In this document: positions 6,268 to 11,777 of the stretch, one piece after another
Numbering within the stretch: position 1 is the first letter of the stretch
Layout of the letters: the number at the start of each line of letters is the position of its first letter
Source: a virus
Length of the DNA: 27,442 nt
IMG/VR virus record: IMGVR_UViG_3300025108_004353
Span: 1 to 27,442 of that record
Direction: 5' to 3' (one strand)
Position numbers and translations under genes: made by a program
The notes under the pieces: model-generated
Told to the model about the DNA's origin: nothing
Seen by the model: only the letters and a program-made list of their open reading frames with translations
The model's database searches: none

Positions 6268-6939
6268 ATGGCAAAAGCAAGAAGAAACGTATCTCAAAGA
6301 AGCGAACTTTTATATGACCTTCAAGAATACGGGATAAATCCTGACACCCGAGAGATATGGCTGCATGGATGTACAGCAAGTGAGGAAGAAGAGGGGGTTG
6401 ACTTCCGAATGGCGGTAATGTTCGAGAAGAACTTGAGCGTTATTTCTGAGGCTGATGATGGCCCTATTCTGATTCACATGCACTCAATCGGTGGCAATTG
6501 GACAGACGGGGCGGCTATTTATGACGCTATCAAAGCCTGCCCCTGTCATGTGACTATTCTGGCATATGCTAATGCTCGGTCCATGTCTAGCGTAATCCTC
6601 CAAGCTGCGGATACTCGTGTGTTGACTCCACACTGTCATTTTCTGATGCACGAGGGGTACTACGCCTTTGATGGAAATATGAGTTCTGCTAGGGCAGAAA
6701 TGGAGCAAGCTGTTAGAGACACTGACGCAATGATTCAGATTTATGCTGAACGTGCTGTTCATAGTGATTATTACATGCAAAAAGGATATGATGAGAAAAA
6801 GATTGTTAAAGACCTATATGAAATGATTAATAAAAAAGAGGAACTTTACCTAACCACAAGGCAGGCAATACGTTACGGCTTATGTGATGCTGTGTTGGGT
6901 GACGAAGGATACGAAAACACAAAGACCCTTAGAGGATAA
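6268..6939 (+). CDS. ClpP-like serine protease
   Basis: 223 residues resembling the proteolytic subunit of Clp protease. NARSMSSVILQAADTRVLTPHCHFLMHEGY (102-131) aligns with the ClpP core: S105 (in RSM) as nucleophile and H128 (FLMHEG) as the general base. The C-terminal LYLTTRQAIRYGLCDAVL (193-210) corresponds to the ClpP segment around the third triad residue. The usual Asp appears to be Glu (E192) by eye, which should be confirmed by alignment. HSIGG (72-76) matches the oxyanion-region glycines. Phage relatives act in capsid maturation or in turnover of host or phage proteins. It is next to a sigma-like gene rather than head genes, so a regulatory proteolysis role is possible. RBS AGGAG lies 10 nt upstream. 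Confidence 0.82.
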   Translation: MAKARRNVSQRSELLYDLQEYGINPDTREIWLHGCTASEEEEGVDFRMAVMFEKNLSVISEADDGPILIHMHSIGGNWTDGAAIYDAIKACPCHVTILAYANARSMSSVILQAADTRVLTPHCHFLMHEGYYAFDGNMSSARAEMEQAVRDTDAMIQIYAERAVHSDYYMQKGYDEKKIVKDLYEMINKKEELYLTTRQAIRYGLCDAVLGDEGYENTKTLRG

Positions 6940-6941
6940 AA

Positions 6942-7454
6942 ATGAAAAACGAAGTTAGTAATGAACAATACGAGGAAGCAAATGAAAACTCTGATAATAG
7001 TAATATAATCAGGTCGGTTACCAATAAATTCTCTAGTCTTTTAGATATAGATGAACGTCGAGAGTGTGGACTAGAAGGCCTTTGGAGAGCCCTTCAAAAC
7101 CACGATTACACAAAAAAACAGAAATTTACTACTTCCCTATACAAGTTTGTTCGATGGATGTGCCTAAGAAAAGTTACCAAAAAGCACAGAGACAAAATTA
7201 AGGCCGAAAAGATTGGTGTTTCTACTAGCCAGGAGTTCTACTACGACAGTAATCTTGAAAACAATGTGGTCCTTTCGGACTTAATGTCACAACTTAATGA
7301 CGAAGACCGGGTTTATATTGAACAAAAGCACCTGCAAGGTCATACATTGGAAGAAATTGGCGTTCTTCACGGCTTTACACGGCAGGCTGCAAGCCTAAAA
7401 GTTAAGGATGCAATGTCTAGGTTAAGAACTTTGGCGTATAATAGTGTAGAGTAA
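6942..7454 (+). CDS. sigma-70-family RNA polymerase sigma factor
   Basis: 170 residues, starting 2 nt after the clpP-like gene. The N-terminal half has a region 2-like helix set (DERRECGLEGLWRALQNHDYTKKQKFTTSLYKFVRWMCLRKVTKKHRDK), with the core order of sigma factors: an acidic polymerase-binding helix, then the aromatic/basic -10 binding helix. The C-terminus (LNDEDRVYIEQKHLQGHTLEEIGVLHGFTRQAASLKVKDAMSRLR) is a typical region 4 HTH. This two-domain layout at this size resembles compact ECF-type factors. It probably redirects host RNA polymerase to a subset of phage promoters. The next gene, at 7524, lacks a clear host-type promoter and is one candidate target. Confidence 0.75.
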   Translation: MKNEVSNEQYEEANENSDNSNIIRSVTNKFSSLLDIDERRECGLEGLWRALQNHDYTKKQKFTTSLYKFVRWMCLRKVTKKHRDKIKAEKIGVSTSQEFYYDSNLENNVVLSDLMSQLNDEDRVYIEQKHLQGHTLEEIGVLHGFTRQAASLKVKDAMSRLRTLAYNSVE

Positions 7455-7523
7455 GGAAATAGGAAGAGTAATTTCAGGAACTAAAGGACATAATATTAAC
7501 ATTGATATAAAGGTAATTAATCA

Positions 7524-8060
7524 ATGTCCACAACAACCGCAGGTGCCTCTCATGGCACAACCCGAAACAACGGTGCCACCGTTCTAAAAGGTGGAGACAT
7601 CGACACTAGTGCGACAGTAACAAACGCACCCTACGAAGGAATCGTATCTTTCCGTTCTGGAAAGCATGGTGGAGAACCAAATGAGAGTTCTTCCCACAAC
7701 CAAAAAGCAGTTAGTGCTGGTACTTGGGCTACAATGGTAGCCGGAAGCTACGTCACTCGCAAGATTGCAGAAACCCTTGCTGGTGTAGCTAACACTGTTC
7801 TCTTGTTTGGTAACTCCGACTACGGTCGTAGGTCTATCCATTACAAGACGAATCGTCGTTCTTACCAAATTACTGACTGGTCTTACATCACTGGTGCCCG
7901 AGAAGGTGTGACCACGAGTAATGACGCTTTTGGTGATGACCATGCTGCAACCCCAACTCGTGCCGTCCCAGGTGAATTGGTTTACTTTGACCATGCTCCT
8001 GCTGCGTCTGGTTCTCTCGCCGTACCATTGTACGATGATTACGAAGAGAAGACTGGTTAA
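7524..8060 (+). CDS. unknown protein, possibly virion-associated
   Basis: 178 residues rich in S, T, G, A and N, with an apparently unstructured N-terminus (MSTTTAGASHGTTRNNGATVLKGGD) and a strand-rich body. There are no cysteines and no enzyme motifs. The gene is isolated as a unit: a 69-bp leader with a good RBS (AAAGG) in front and a strong intrinsic terminator just after. It uses codons such as ACC, GGT, CGT, AAC and TAC more than neighbouring genes, suggesting high expression. Such features suit an abundant structural or decoration protein, but this is inference. A long + frame in another register (7921-8442) and a - frame (7584-8123) overlap it and are judged shadows. Confidence 0.65.
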   Translation: MSTTTAGASHGTTRNNGATVLKGGDIDTSATVTNAPYEGIVSFRSGKHGGEPNESSSHNQKAVSAGTWATMVAGSYVTRKIAETLAGVANTVLLFGNSDYGRRSIHYKTNRRSYQITDWSYITGAREGVTTSNDAFGDDHAATPTRAVPGELVYFDHAPAASGSLAVPLYDDYEEKTG

Positions 8061-8077
8061 TAGGCAGTTTCTAAAAA

Positions 8078-8112
8078 GGGGCTTGTCCTGTACGGGGCAA
8101 GTCCCATTTTTT
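8078..8112 (+). terminator. rho-independent terminator
   Basis: GGGGCTTGTCC pairs with GGGCAAGTCCC-type sequence downstream in an ~11-bp GC-rich stem (8078-8105), with a small loop, followed by A and T6 (8107-8112). It closes the unit encoding the 7524-8060 protein. Confidence 0.88.
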
Positions 8113-8152
8113 ATTACAATCAAGGGGTTATATACTACTAACTGGGGGCAGT

Positions 8153-8542
8153 ATGAGTATATTCCGAAAACCTATAAAGGCTGGGTTAAATCTAAGGATT
8201 CGCCTAGTCAAGTTTTGGGAGAACGAGAAAGTGAACAACGAATTCATCAAGTACATTGCCACTGTGCTGGTTACAATCGTAATCAGTATGACGGGTTTCT
8301 GGATGATGATGGGGCGAAATTACGTCACCAGAGCAGAGACAAAAGTTATAGCCGCAGAGAAGATGGTTATTGTAGAAGAAAGGCTAGAGATGTATCTCGG
8401 AAGAGAAGACAAGCTAGAGGCTTTAATCAACATGAATACTAAGGCCATTAATGAGTTTAGGGTTCAGACAGCCATTCTTAATCAGACGCTACAACACATG
8501 CAAAACCAAATGGAAGAAAAAGACCGTAATGTAAAGGAATAA
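8153..8542 (+). CDS. single-pass membrane protein with coiled-coil tail
   Basis: 129 residues. The first 33 are basic (KPIKAGLNLRIRLVKFWENEK) and probably cytoplasmic. A hydrophobic helix covers about 34-53 (YIATVLVTIVISMTGFWMMM). The rest is charged and heptad-like (AETKVIAAEKMVIVEERLEMYLGREDKLEALINMNTKAINEF...MEEKDRN), predicting a coiled coil. This topology matches inner-membrane spanins and other phage envelope proteins, but no family is recognised. It is followed after 6 nt by a cysteine-hydrolase gene, so a lysis- or envelope-related pair is plausible. A GGGGG stretch upstream of the ATG can act as RBS. Confidence 0.65.
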   Translation: MSIFRKPIKAGLNLRIRLVKFWENEKVNNEFIKYIATVLVTIVISMTGFWMMMGRNYVTRAETKVIAAEKMVIVEERLEMYLGREDKLEALINMNTKAINEFRVQTAILNQTLQHMQNQMEEKDRNVKE

Positions 8543-8548
8543 TAGATA

Positions 8549-9202
8549 ATGGAAAAAATACTAATTCCATATTCTCAAGCTAAGACCTTAATTGAGGAAG
8601 GAGACGTTCTCCTTTTTAGTGGAACTAGTCTTGTTTCTCGTTTAATCAAAAGGGCAAGTGAAGGAGATTATTCTCATGTTGGGATAGCCTCCTGGCACAA
8701 TGGTTCTAGGAAGGCTGACGCCTTACTGGAGTGTGTTGAGTTTAGCGAACAGCATGGTGGTCGTTCTTTAAACATGGATGTCTATGTAAAAAACGATAAA
8801 CGAAGGATTGACGTGTTTCGTCCAATTCCAAGTTTCTCCAATATTGAGTTTGACCACAAAACACTAACAACTACACATGTAAAAAACAAGTTCGACGCCA
8901 AGTCAGTAACTCGCTCTATGAGAGAACTTACTGGTCTTCCTTATGGATGGAAAAGAATTTTGTGGATTGCTAAACACAAACTTCCTATTTTAAGGTTGTT
9001 TTATAGTGTAGATTCTATTGTAAAAGACGGAAATGGTAAAAAGGATATTATCTATCCTGTATGCAGTACATCAATTGCTCACGCCTTTTCCAAAAGCGGT
9101 GCGGACTTGGTATATCATCGGTCAGACGAATGGACTGAACCATCTGATATTGCCCGGTCTACTAGGCTAAATTACCTGTTCACTTTGGATAAGGACGAGT
9201 AA
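8549..9202 (+). CDS. YiiX/YebB-like permuted NlpC/P60 cysteine hydrolase
   Basis: 217 residues with the order of a circularly permuted papain-like (NlpC/P60 superfamily) enzyme. GDVLLFSG (18-25) is the entry motif. YSHVGIAS (41-48) carries the catalytic H43 candidate. E61 lies in the following strand (LLECVEF). The nucleophile candidate is C172 in PVCSTSIAHAF (170-180), late in the chain as expected for the permuted class. Members cleave amide or ester bonds; some act on peptidoglycan or lipids. No signal peptide is seen, so export would need a holin-like route if the target is the wall. It follows a membrane/coiled-coil gene. Confidence 0.72.
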   Translation: MEKILIPYSQAKTLIEEGDVLLFSGTSLVSRLIKRASEGDYSHVGIASWHNGSRKADALLECVEFSEQHGGRSLNMDVYVKNDKRRIDVFRPIPSFSNIEFDHKTLTTTHVKNKFDAKSVTRSMRELTGLPYGWKRILWIAKHKLPILRLFYSVDSIVKDGNGKKDIIYPVCSTSIAHAFSKSGADLVYHRSDEWTEPSDIARSTRLNYLFTLDKDE

Positions 9203-9207
9203 TTCGG

Positions 9208-9236
9208 TTGACAAACGCCGAAAACAGAGGTATAAT
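9208..9236 (+). promoter_or_regulatory. perfect consensus promoter for the tRNA block
   Basis: TTGACA (9208-9213) and TATAAT (9231-9236) lie exactly 17 bp apart, immediately after the stop codon at 9200-9202. It faces the tRNA block at 9276-9552 and the genes beyond. Confidence 0.9.
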
Positions 9237-9238
9237 TA

Positions 9239-9273
9239 GATAGTCGAAACGGGAATGCCTCGTCTCGGCTATC
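9239..9273 (+). repeat. 9-bp inverted repeat at the transcription start
   Basis: GATAGTCGA (9239-9247) and TCGGCTATC (9265-9273) form a 9-bp stem with one G-T pair. Inside it ACGGG/CC-T-CGT adds a further short stem. The predicted start site (~9243) falls in the left arm, so it may be an operator or a 5' RNA hairpin. tRNA-Thr begins 2 nt after it. Confidence 0.45.
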
Positions 9274-9275
9274 AC

Positions 9276-9345
9276 GCCTGCGGGACATTGGCATGTCAGA
9301 GACTCTTGTAAAGTTTCTTATAGGGTTCGACTCCCTACGTGGGCT
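9276..9345 (+). tRNA. tRNA-Thr (anticodon UGU)
   Basis: Acceptor GCCTGCG pairs with CGTGGGC (two wobble pairs). A D arm with ACA/TGT or GACA/TGTC encloses TTGGCA. Anticodon stem AGACT/AGTTT closes loop CTTGTAA with anticodon TGT. T stem TAGGG/CCCTA closes TTCGACT. CCA is not encoded and the discriminator appears to be T. It would read ACA (Thr). Confidence 0.75.
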
Positions 9346-9399
9346 CTTTGGGTAGAAAGTACCATGAGACCGATTGTTGATTCGATAATCAAAACTTCG

Positions 9400-9474
9400 G
9401 TAAGGCGGTAGCGGTACTAGCATTTCGCAACCCAAGCATTGCACTTGTGCAAAAACAATAATCTGCCGTCTTAC
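9400..9474 (+). ncRNA. tRNA-sized structured element without a T arm
   Basis: GTAAGGCGG (9400-9408) and CCGTCTTAC (9466-9474) form a 9-bp closing stem with one G-T pair around a 75-nt span. Inside are two hairpins, GCGG/TCGC (9411-9428) and TTGCAC/GTGCAA (9439-9452). No TTCRA-type T arm or plausible anticodon loop is present. The right arm directly abuts the tRNA-like element starting at 9475. It may be a tRNA-like RNA, a processing spacer or a decayed tRNA. The 54 nt before it (9346-9399) hold only one weak hairpin. Confidence 0.35.
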
Positions 9475-9552
9475 GTCCCCATCGTAATAATGGTAATATA
9501 CTAGTCCATACAACAATGGCTTGGGATATGGGTTCGACTCCCATTGGAGACA
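9475..9552 (+). tRNA. tRNA-like sequence, isotype unresolved
   Basis: A perfect T arm (ATGGG/TTCGACT/CCCAT, 9528-9544) is followed by TGGAGAC, which pairs with GTCCCCA (9475-9481) at six of seven positions (one C-A mismatch). The D region has a short GTA/TAC stem around a loop with a GG pair. The anticodon arm is irregular: AGTCCAT/ATGGCT pairs only with a bulged T, around a 6-nt loop, so no anticodon can be assigned. It is either an unusual or a degenerate tRNA. Its 3' acceptor strand also contains the RBS of the next gene. Confidence 0.45.
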
Positions 9553-9555
9553 CTT

Positions 9556-9828
9556 ATGTTTAAAATCAGAACAACTCAAAAATTTAAATACGTCGTAGTC
9601 ATCACCGAATTAATCGAGGGTGATTTGATAACTCGTGAGGAAACTCGTGAGGCTCAACAGGGACGTATGATGATAGTAGAGGATGTTCCAGCAGAGACAG
9701 AAGATGATTACGTGGTTCACTTGACGGCAAGTGAAAGAACACTGTTCCCAAAGAACTTGACAGAAATCAATAATTGGGAACCCGATAACACAATGAAAGT
9801 AGGGACTTGTTGCAATCATGGCGGGTAG
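9556..9828 (+). CDS. small hypothetical protein
   Basis: 90 residues from the ATG at 9556; an upstream in-frame ATG (9544) lies inside the tRNA-like sequence and is disfavoured. GGAGA 5 nt before this start is part of the tRNA-like acceptor strand. The protein alternates strands and charged turns (MFKIRTTQKFKYVVVITELIEGDLITREET) and ends with CCNHGG, a possible partial metal-binding tail. No family is recognised. It overlaps the following gene by 11 nt. Confidence 0.55.
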   Translation: MFKIRTTQKFKYVVVITELIEGDLITREETREAQQGRMMIVEDVPAETEDDYVVHLTASERTLFPKNLTEINNWEPDNTMKVGTCCNHGG

Positions 9829-10201
9829 ACTAAGAGTAACGGCTAATGCCCATGTCAGTATCGAGAAAGCTGACGGAGATAAATACAGACACACACTTAC
9901 CTTTGGTAGGATGCTTTCTGTTGAAAAAATCGAATATAGTGATGACCCTGAATACTTCACTCTCTTTTTGGCTAGTGGAGACATCATTCGAGGAGTCAAG
10001 TGTAAGTTCTTTGAGATTCATGATGAAGGTGGTATAGAAATCACTTACGAAGATGAAACAATTGATGAAGTAATTCTTGATGAAGAAGAACCTCCTTTGA
10101 CTGAAATTGAAGACGACGAGAAGCCATGGGAGTACGTGTCTGATACCCCCTTAGAAGACGAAGACTGGGAAGACGAAGACCCAGACGACGACGAAGACTA
10201 G
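9818..10201 (+). CDS. hypothetical protein with highly acidic C-terminus
   Basis: 127 residues. The N-terminal ~75 residues look like a small beta-rich domain (RLRVTANAHVSIEKADGDKYRHTLTFGRML...YFTLFLASGDIIRGVKCKFFEI). The last ~50 are dominated by D and E and end in DPDDDED. Acidic tails of this kind recruit basic partners or mimic DNA in several phage proteins (for example single-strand binding proteins), but the N-terminal part is not recognisably an OB-fold, so this remains a guess. It overlaps the preceding gene by 11 nt. Confidence 0.55.
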   Translation: MAGRLRVTANAHVSIEKADGDKYRHTLTFGRMLSVEKIEYSDDPEYFTLFLASGDIIRGVKCKFFEIHDEGGIEITYEDETIDEVILDEEEPPLTEIEDDEKPWEYVSDTPLEDEDWEDEDPDDDED

Positions 10202-10220
10202 TCTCCAATAGGAGGATGAT

Positions 10221-10703
10221 ATGAATACGGAAGATACAAATCATCTTCAATTGGTCCTTCGTCATATAGACAATGTCCAGCAATCATGCCTTATTTTAGG
10301 CTATAAAATGATTGAGGCAGGAGACCAAAAAGATGGCTTACAGTTAATAGCAAACTCTCAAATTCACGACAACTCTAAACTCAGACCTGGGATTGAATGG
10401 CAGTACTTACGGGATGGATTCAACGAAAAACATTCTGAACTTTTCAAAGCTGCCCATCTTCAACATGTTTCTACAAATCCCCATCACCCCGAATACTGGC
10501 CTAATGGCATTAAAGACATGCCCCCGGTCTACATTGCGGAGATGGTATGTGATTGGAAAGCTAGGTCAAGTGAATTTGGAACTGATTTAAGAGGATATGT
10601 AAAGGACACGGCGACGAAACGTTTCGGCTTTACAGTGCAAAGTGCCCAGTATAAGCTGATTAAGAAATATTTGGACCTTCTATTAGGAACACCGTTTAAA
10701 TGA
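10221..10703 (+). CDS. DUF5662-like, HD-domain-type protein
   Basis: 160 residues with several conserved His/Asp clusters of the DUF5662 type. These are H15, IHDNSKL (48-54), a helix with H79 and H82, NPHHPEYW (87-94), and the acidic EMVCDWKARSSEFG (107-120). The H...HD...HH...D order suggests a metal-dependent HD-like fold, though the reaction of this family is unknown to me. An AGGAGG RBS lies 6-11 nt before the ATG, one of the strongest in the window. Its last codon and stop overlap the next gene's ATG (ATGA). Confidence 0.72.
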   Translation: MNTEDTNHLQLVLRHIDNVQQSCLILGYKMIEAGDQKDGLQLIANSQIHDNSKLRPGIEWQYLRDGFNEKHSELFKAAHLQHVSTNPHHPEYWPNGIKDMPPVYIAEMVCDWKARSSEFGTDLRGYVKDTATKRFGFTVQSAQYKLIKKYLDLLLGTPFK

Positions 10704-10963
10704 TTACCGCAGCACAAACAGAAAACAAGAGACAAATCAAGTTGTCCATGTTAGAGACTGTTAGAGATAATATCGACATGGCAAGCTTCTATGCCAAGAA
10801 GAAGTGTAAGGATTGTATTGGTCGAGGCGTGGTTACTCGCAGTCTCCCTCACGCAATTCATACTTCTCAAGGCTCTGCTAAAGGATGGAAAGAACAACGT
10901 GACGTTTGTCATTGTGTTATCAAAACCATCGACAAAGAAGCTACCTCTGCTGTGAAGGAGTAG
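10700..10963 (+). CDS. small protein with DnaJ-type cysteine motif
   Basis: 87 residues, coupled to the previous gene through an ATGA overlap. CKDCIGRG (36-43) is the CxxCxGxG repeat unit of the DnaJ zinc domain, and CHC (70-72) may supply the second half of one zinc site. The remainder is probably helical. No chaperone J-domain is present. A similar CxxCxGxG unit occurs in the HNH protein at 15058. The role is unknown; a small zinc-stabilised adaptor is one option. Confidence 0.55.
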   Translation: MITAAQTENKRQIKLSMLETVRDNIDMASFYAKKKCKDCIGRGVVTRSLPHAIHTSQGSAKGWKEQRDVCHCVIKTIDKEATSAVKE

Positions 10964-10965
10964 TT

Positions 10966-11511
10966 ATGAGCATCTACCGCTTATGGAGCCGGTACACCTC
11001 TAAACTAAAGGGGAAGACTCTGAGCTATATCAGCAAGGTTTCTGGAAATAATACTCCTGTTAGTGTCCCCTCATGGGACCAGACCTTTTTAGAGATGGCT
11101 TTTCTTATATCTAAGCGTAGCAAAGACGCACAGACTCAGCATGGTTGTGTCATTACTGACCAGGAGAATAGAGTTATTGGTATGGGGTATAATAGCTTTC
11201 CAAAAGGTATGCCTGACCATCTATTGCCGAACACGAGGCCTCACAAGTATAAGTGGATGGTTCACTCTGAGCGTAACGCCTTAGCTAATTGCGTTGTTCG
11301 CCCCGAAAATGGTATTGCTTATGTCACAGGACAACCTTGCCAGGACTGTGCCATGGCGATGTATCAGGAAGGTATTCGTAAGTTTGTATTGGCGAAACGA
11401 CATGGCTCAGCACTTCTAAACGAGGATGATGCCGCTTGTTTTGATATACTTACGACTGTAGGAAAAATTGATGTAAAATGGGTTGACTTTCAAGAGTCTC
11501 AGCAACTATAA
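10966..11511 (+). CDS. dcd-type: dCMP deaminase
   Basis: The ATG at 10966 with AAGGAG 5 nt upstream gives 181 residues and is preferred over an upstream in-frame start at 10906 that would lie inside the previous gene. Zinc-dependent cytidine/deoxycytidylate deaminase motifs are clear: HSERNAL (100-106) with H100 and catalytic E102, and GQPCQDC (122-128) with C125 and C128. SKDAQTQHGCVI (52-63) is the typical substrate-pocket strand. The enzyme converts dCMP to dUMP, the substrate of the thymidylate synthase at 4021. The first 35 residues are an unusual basic extension before the catalytic domain. Confidence 0.85.
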   Translation: MSIYRLWSRYTSKLKGKTLSYISKVSGNNTPVSVPSWDQTFLEMAFLISKRSKDAQTQHGCVITDQENRVIGMGYNSFPKGMPDHLLPNTRPHKYKWMVHSERNALANCVVRPENGIAYVTGQPCQDCAMAMYQEGIRKFVLAKRHGSALLNEDDAACFDILTTVGKIDVKWVDFQESQQL

Positions 11512-11512
11512 T
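11483..11512 (+). promoter_or_regulatory. sigma-70-type promoter upstream of the RNR unit
   Basis: TTGACT (11483-11488) and TATAAT (11507-11512) with an 18-bp spacer. The -10 box overlaps the stop codon of dCMP deaminase. It should drive the small gene at 11529 and the class II RNR at 11778. Confidence 0.72.
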
Positions 11513-11528
11513 AGAATGTGGGTTGATA

Positions 11529-11771
11529 ATGTTAGATAAGAAAAACAAAGAGAAAACAGATTTCGAAATTAGTATTGTGGTTCGTGACCCATTGGGGCGA
11601 CCACTTACACGCAAATCTTTCGGTAGTAATAGCGGCGACAGTCTATCAGACTGGTATACAAGAAATACATCAAATGAATTTGATAATCCAATGGCCGCTC
11701 GTAAGCATAAAAAGAAGAAAAAGAACAACCCTAAAAAGTCTCAAAAAAATCAATCAAAATCGAAGGGTTAA
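11529..11771 (+). CDS. small basic hypothetical protein
   Basis: 80 residues from the ATG at 11529 (an in-frame TTG at 11523 is possible). The N-terminal half is mixed (DFEISIVVRDPLGRPLTRKSFG), and the C-terminal ~25 residues are almost all K, N, S and Q with a run of five lysines. Such a tail can bind nucleic acid. No family is recognised, and the RBS is weak. It lies directly downstream of a good promoter and 6 nt before the RNR gene, so it is co-transcribed with it. Confidence 0.5.
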   Translation: MLDKKNKEKTDFEISIVVRDPLGRPLTRKSFGSNSGDSLSDWYTRNTSNEFDNPMAARKHKKKKKNNPKKSQKNQSKSKG

Positions 11772-11777
11772 TTCTTA

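Noticed and set aside
7489-7494. CATAAT as a -10 box before the 7524 gene
   Set aside because: No -35 match at 16-18 bp; AT-rich leaders give such hexamers by chance, so it was not listed as a promoter.
7584-8123. 179-residue open frame on the minus strand
   Set aside because: It mirrors the + strand gene at 7524, runs through the terminator, has no RBS and encodes no recognisable motif.
7921-8442. 173-residue + frame between two genes
   Set aside because: It spans the terminator and overlaps two better-supported genes in other frames; composition is not protein-like.
9347-9436. Possible class II tRNA from a TTTGGGT/ACCCAAG pair 90 nt apart
   Set aside because: No T arm precedes the right arm and the region conflicts with the better-supported 9400-9474 structure.
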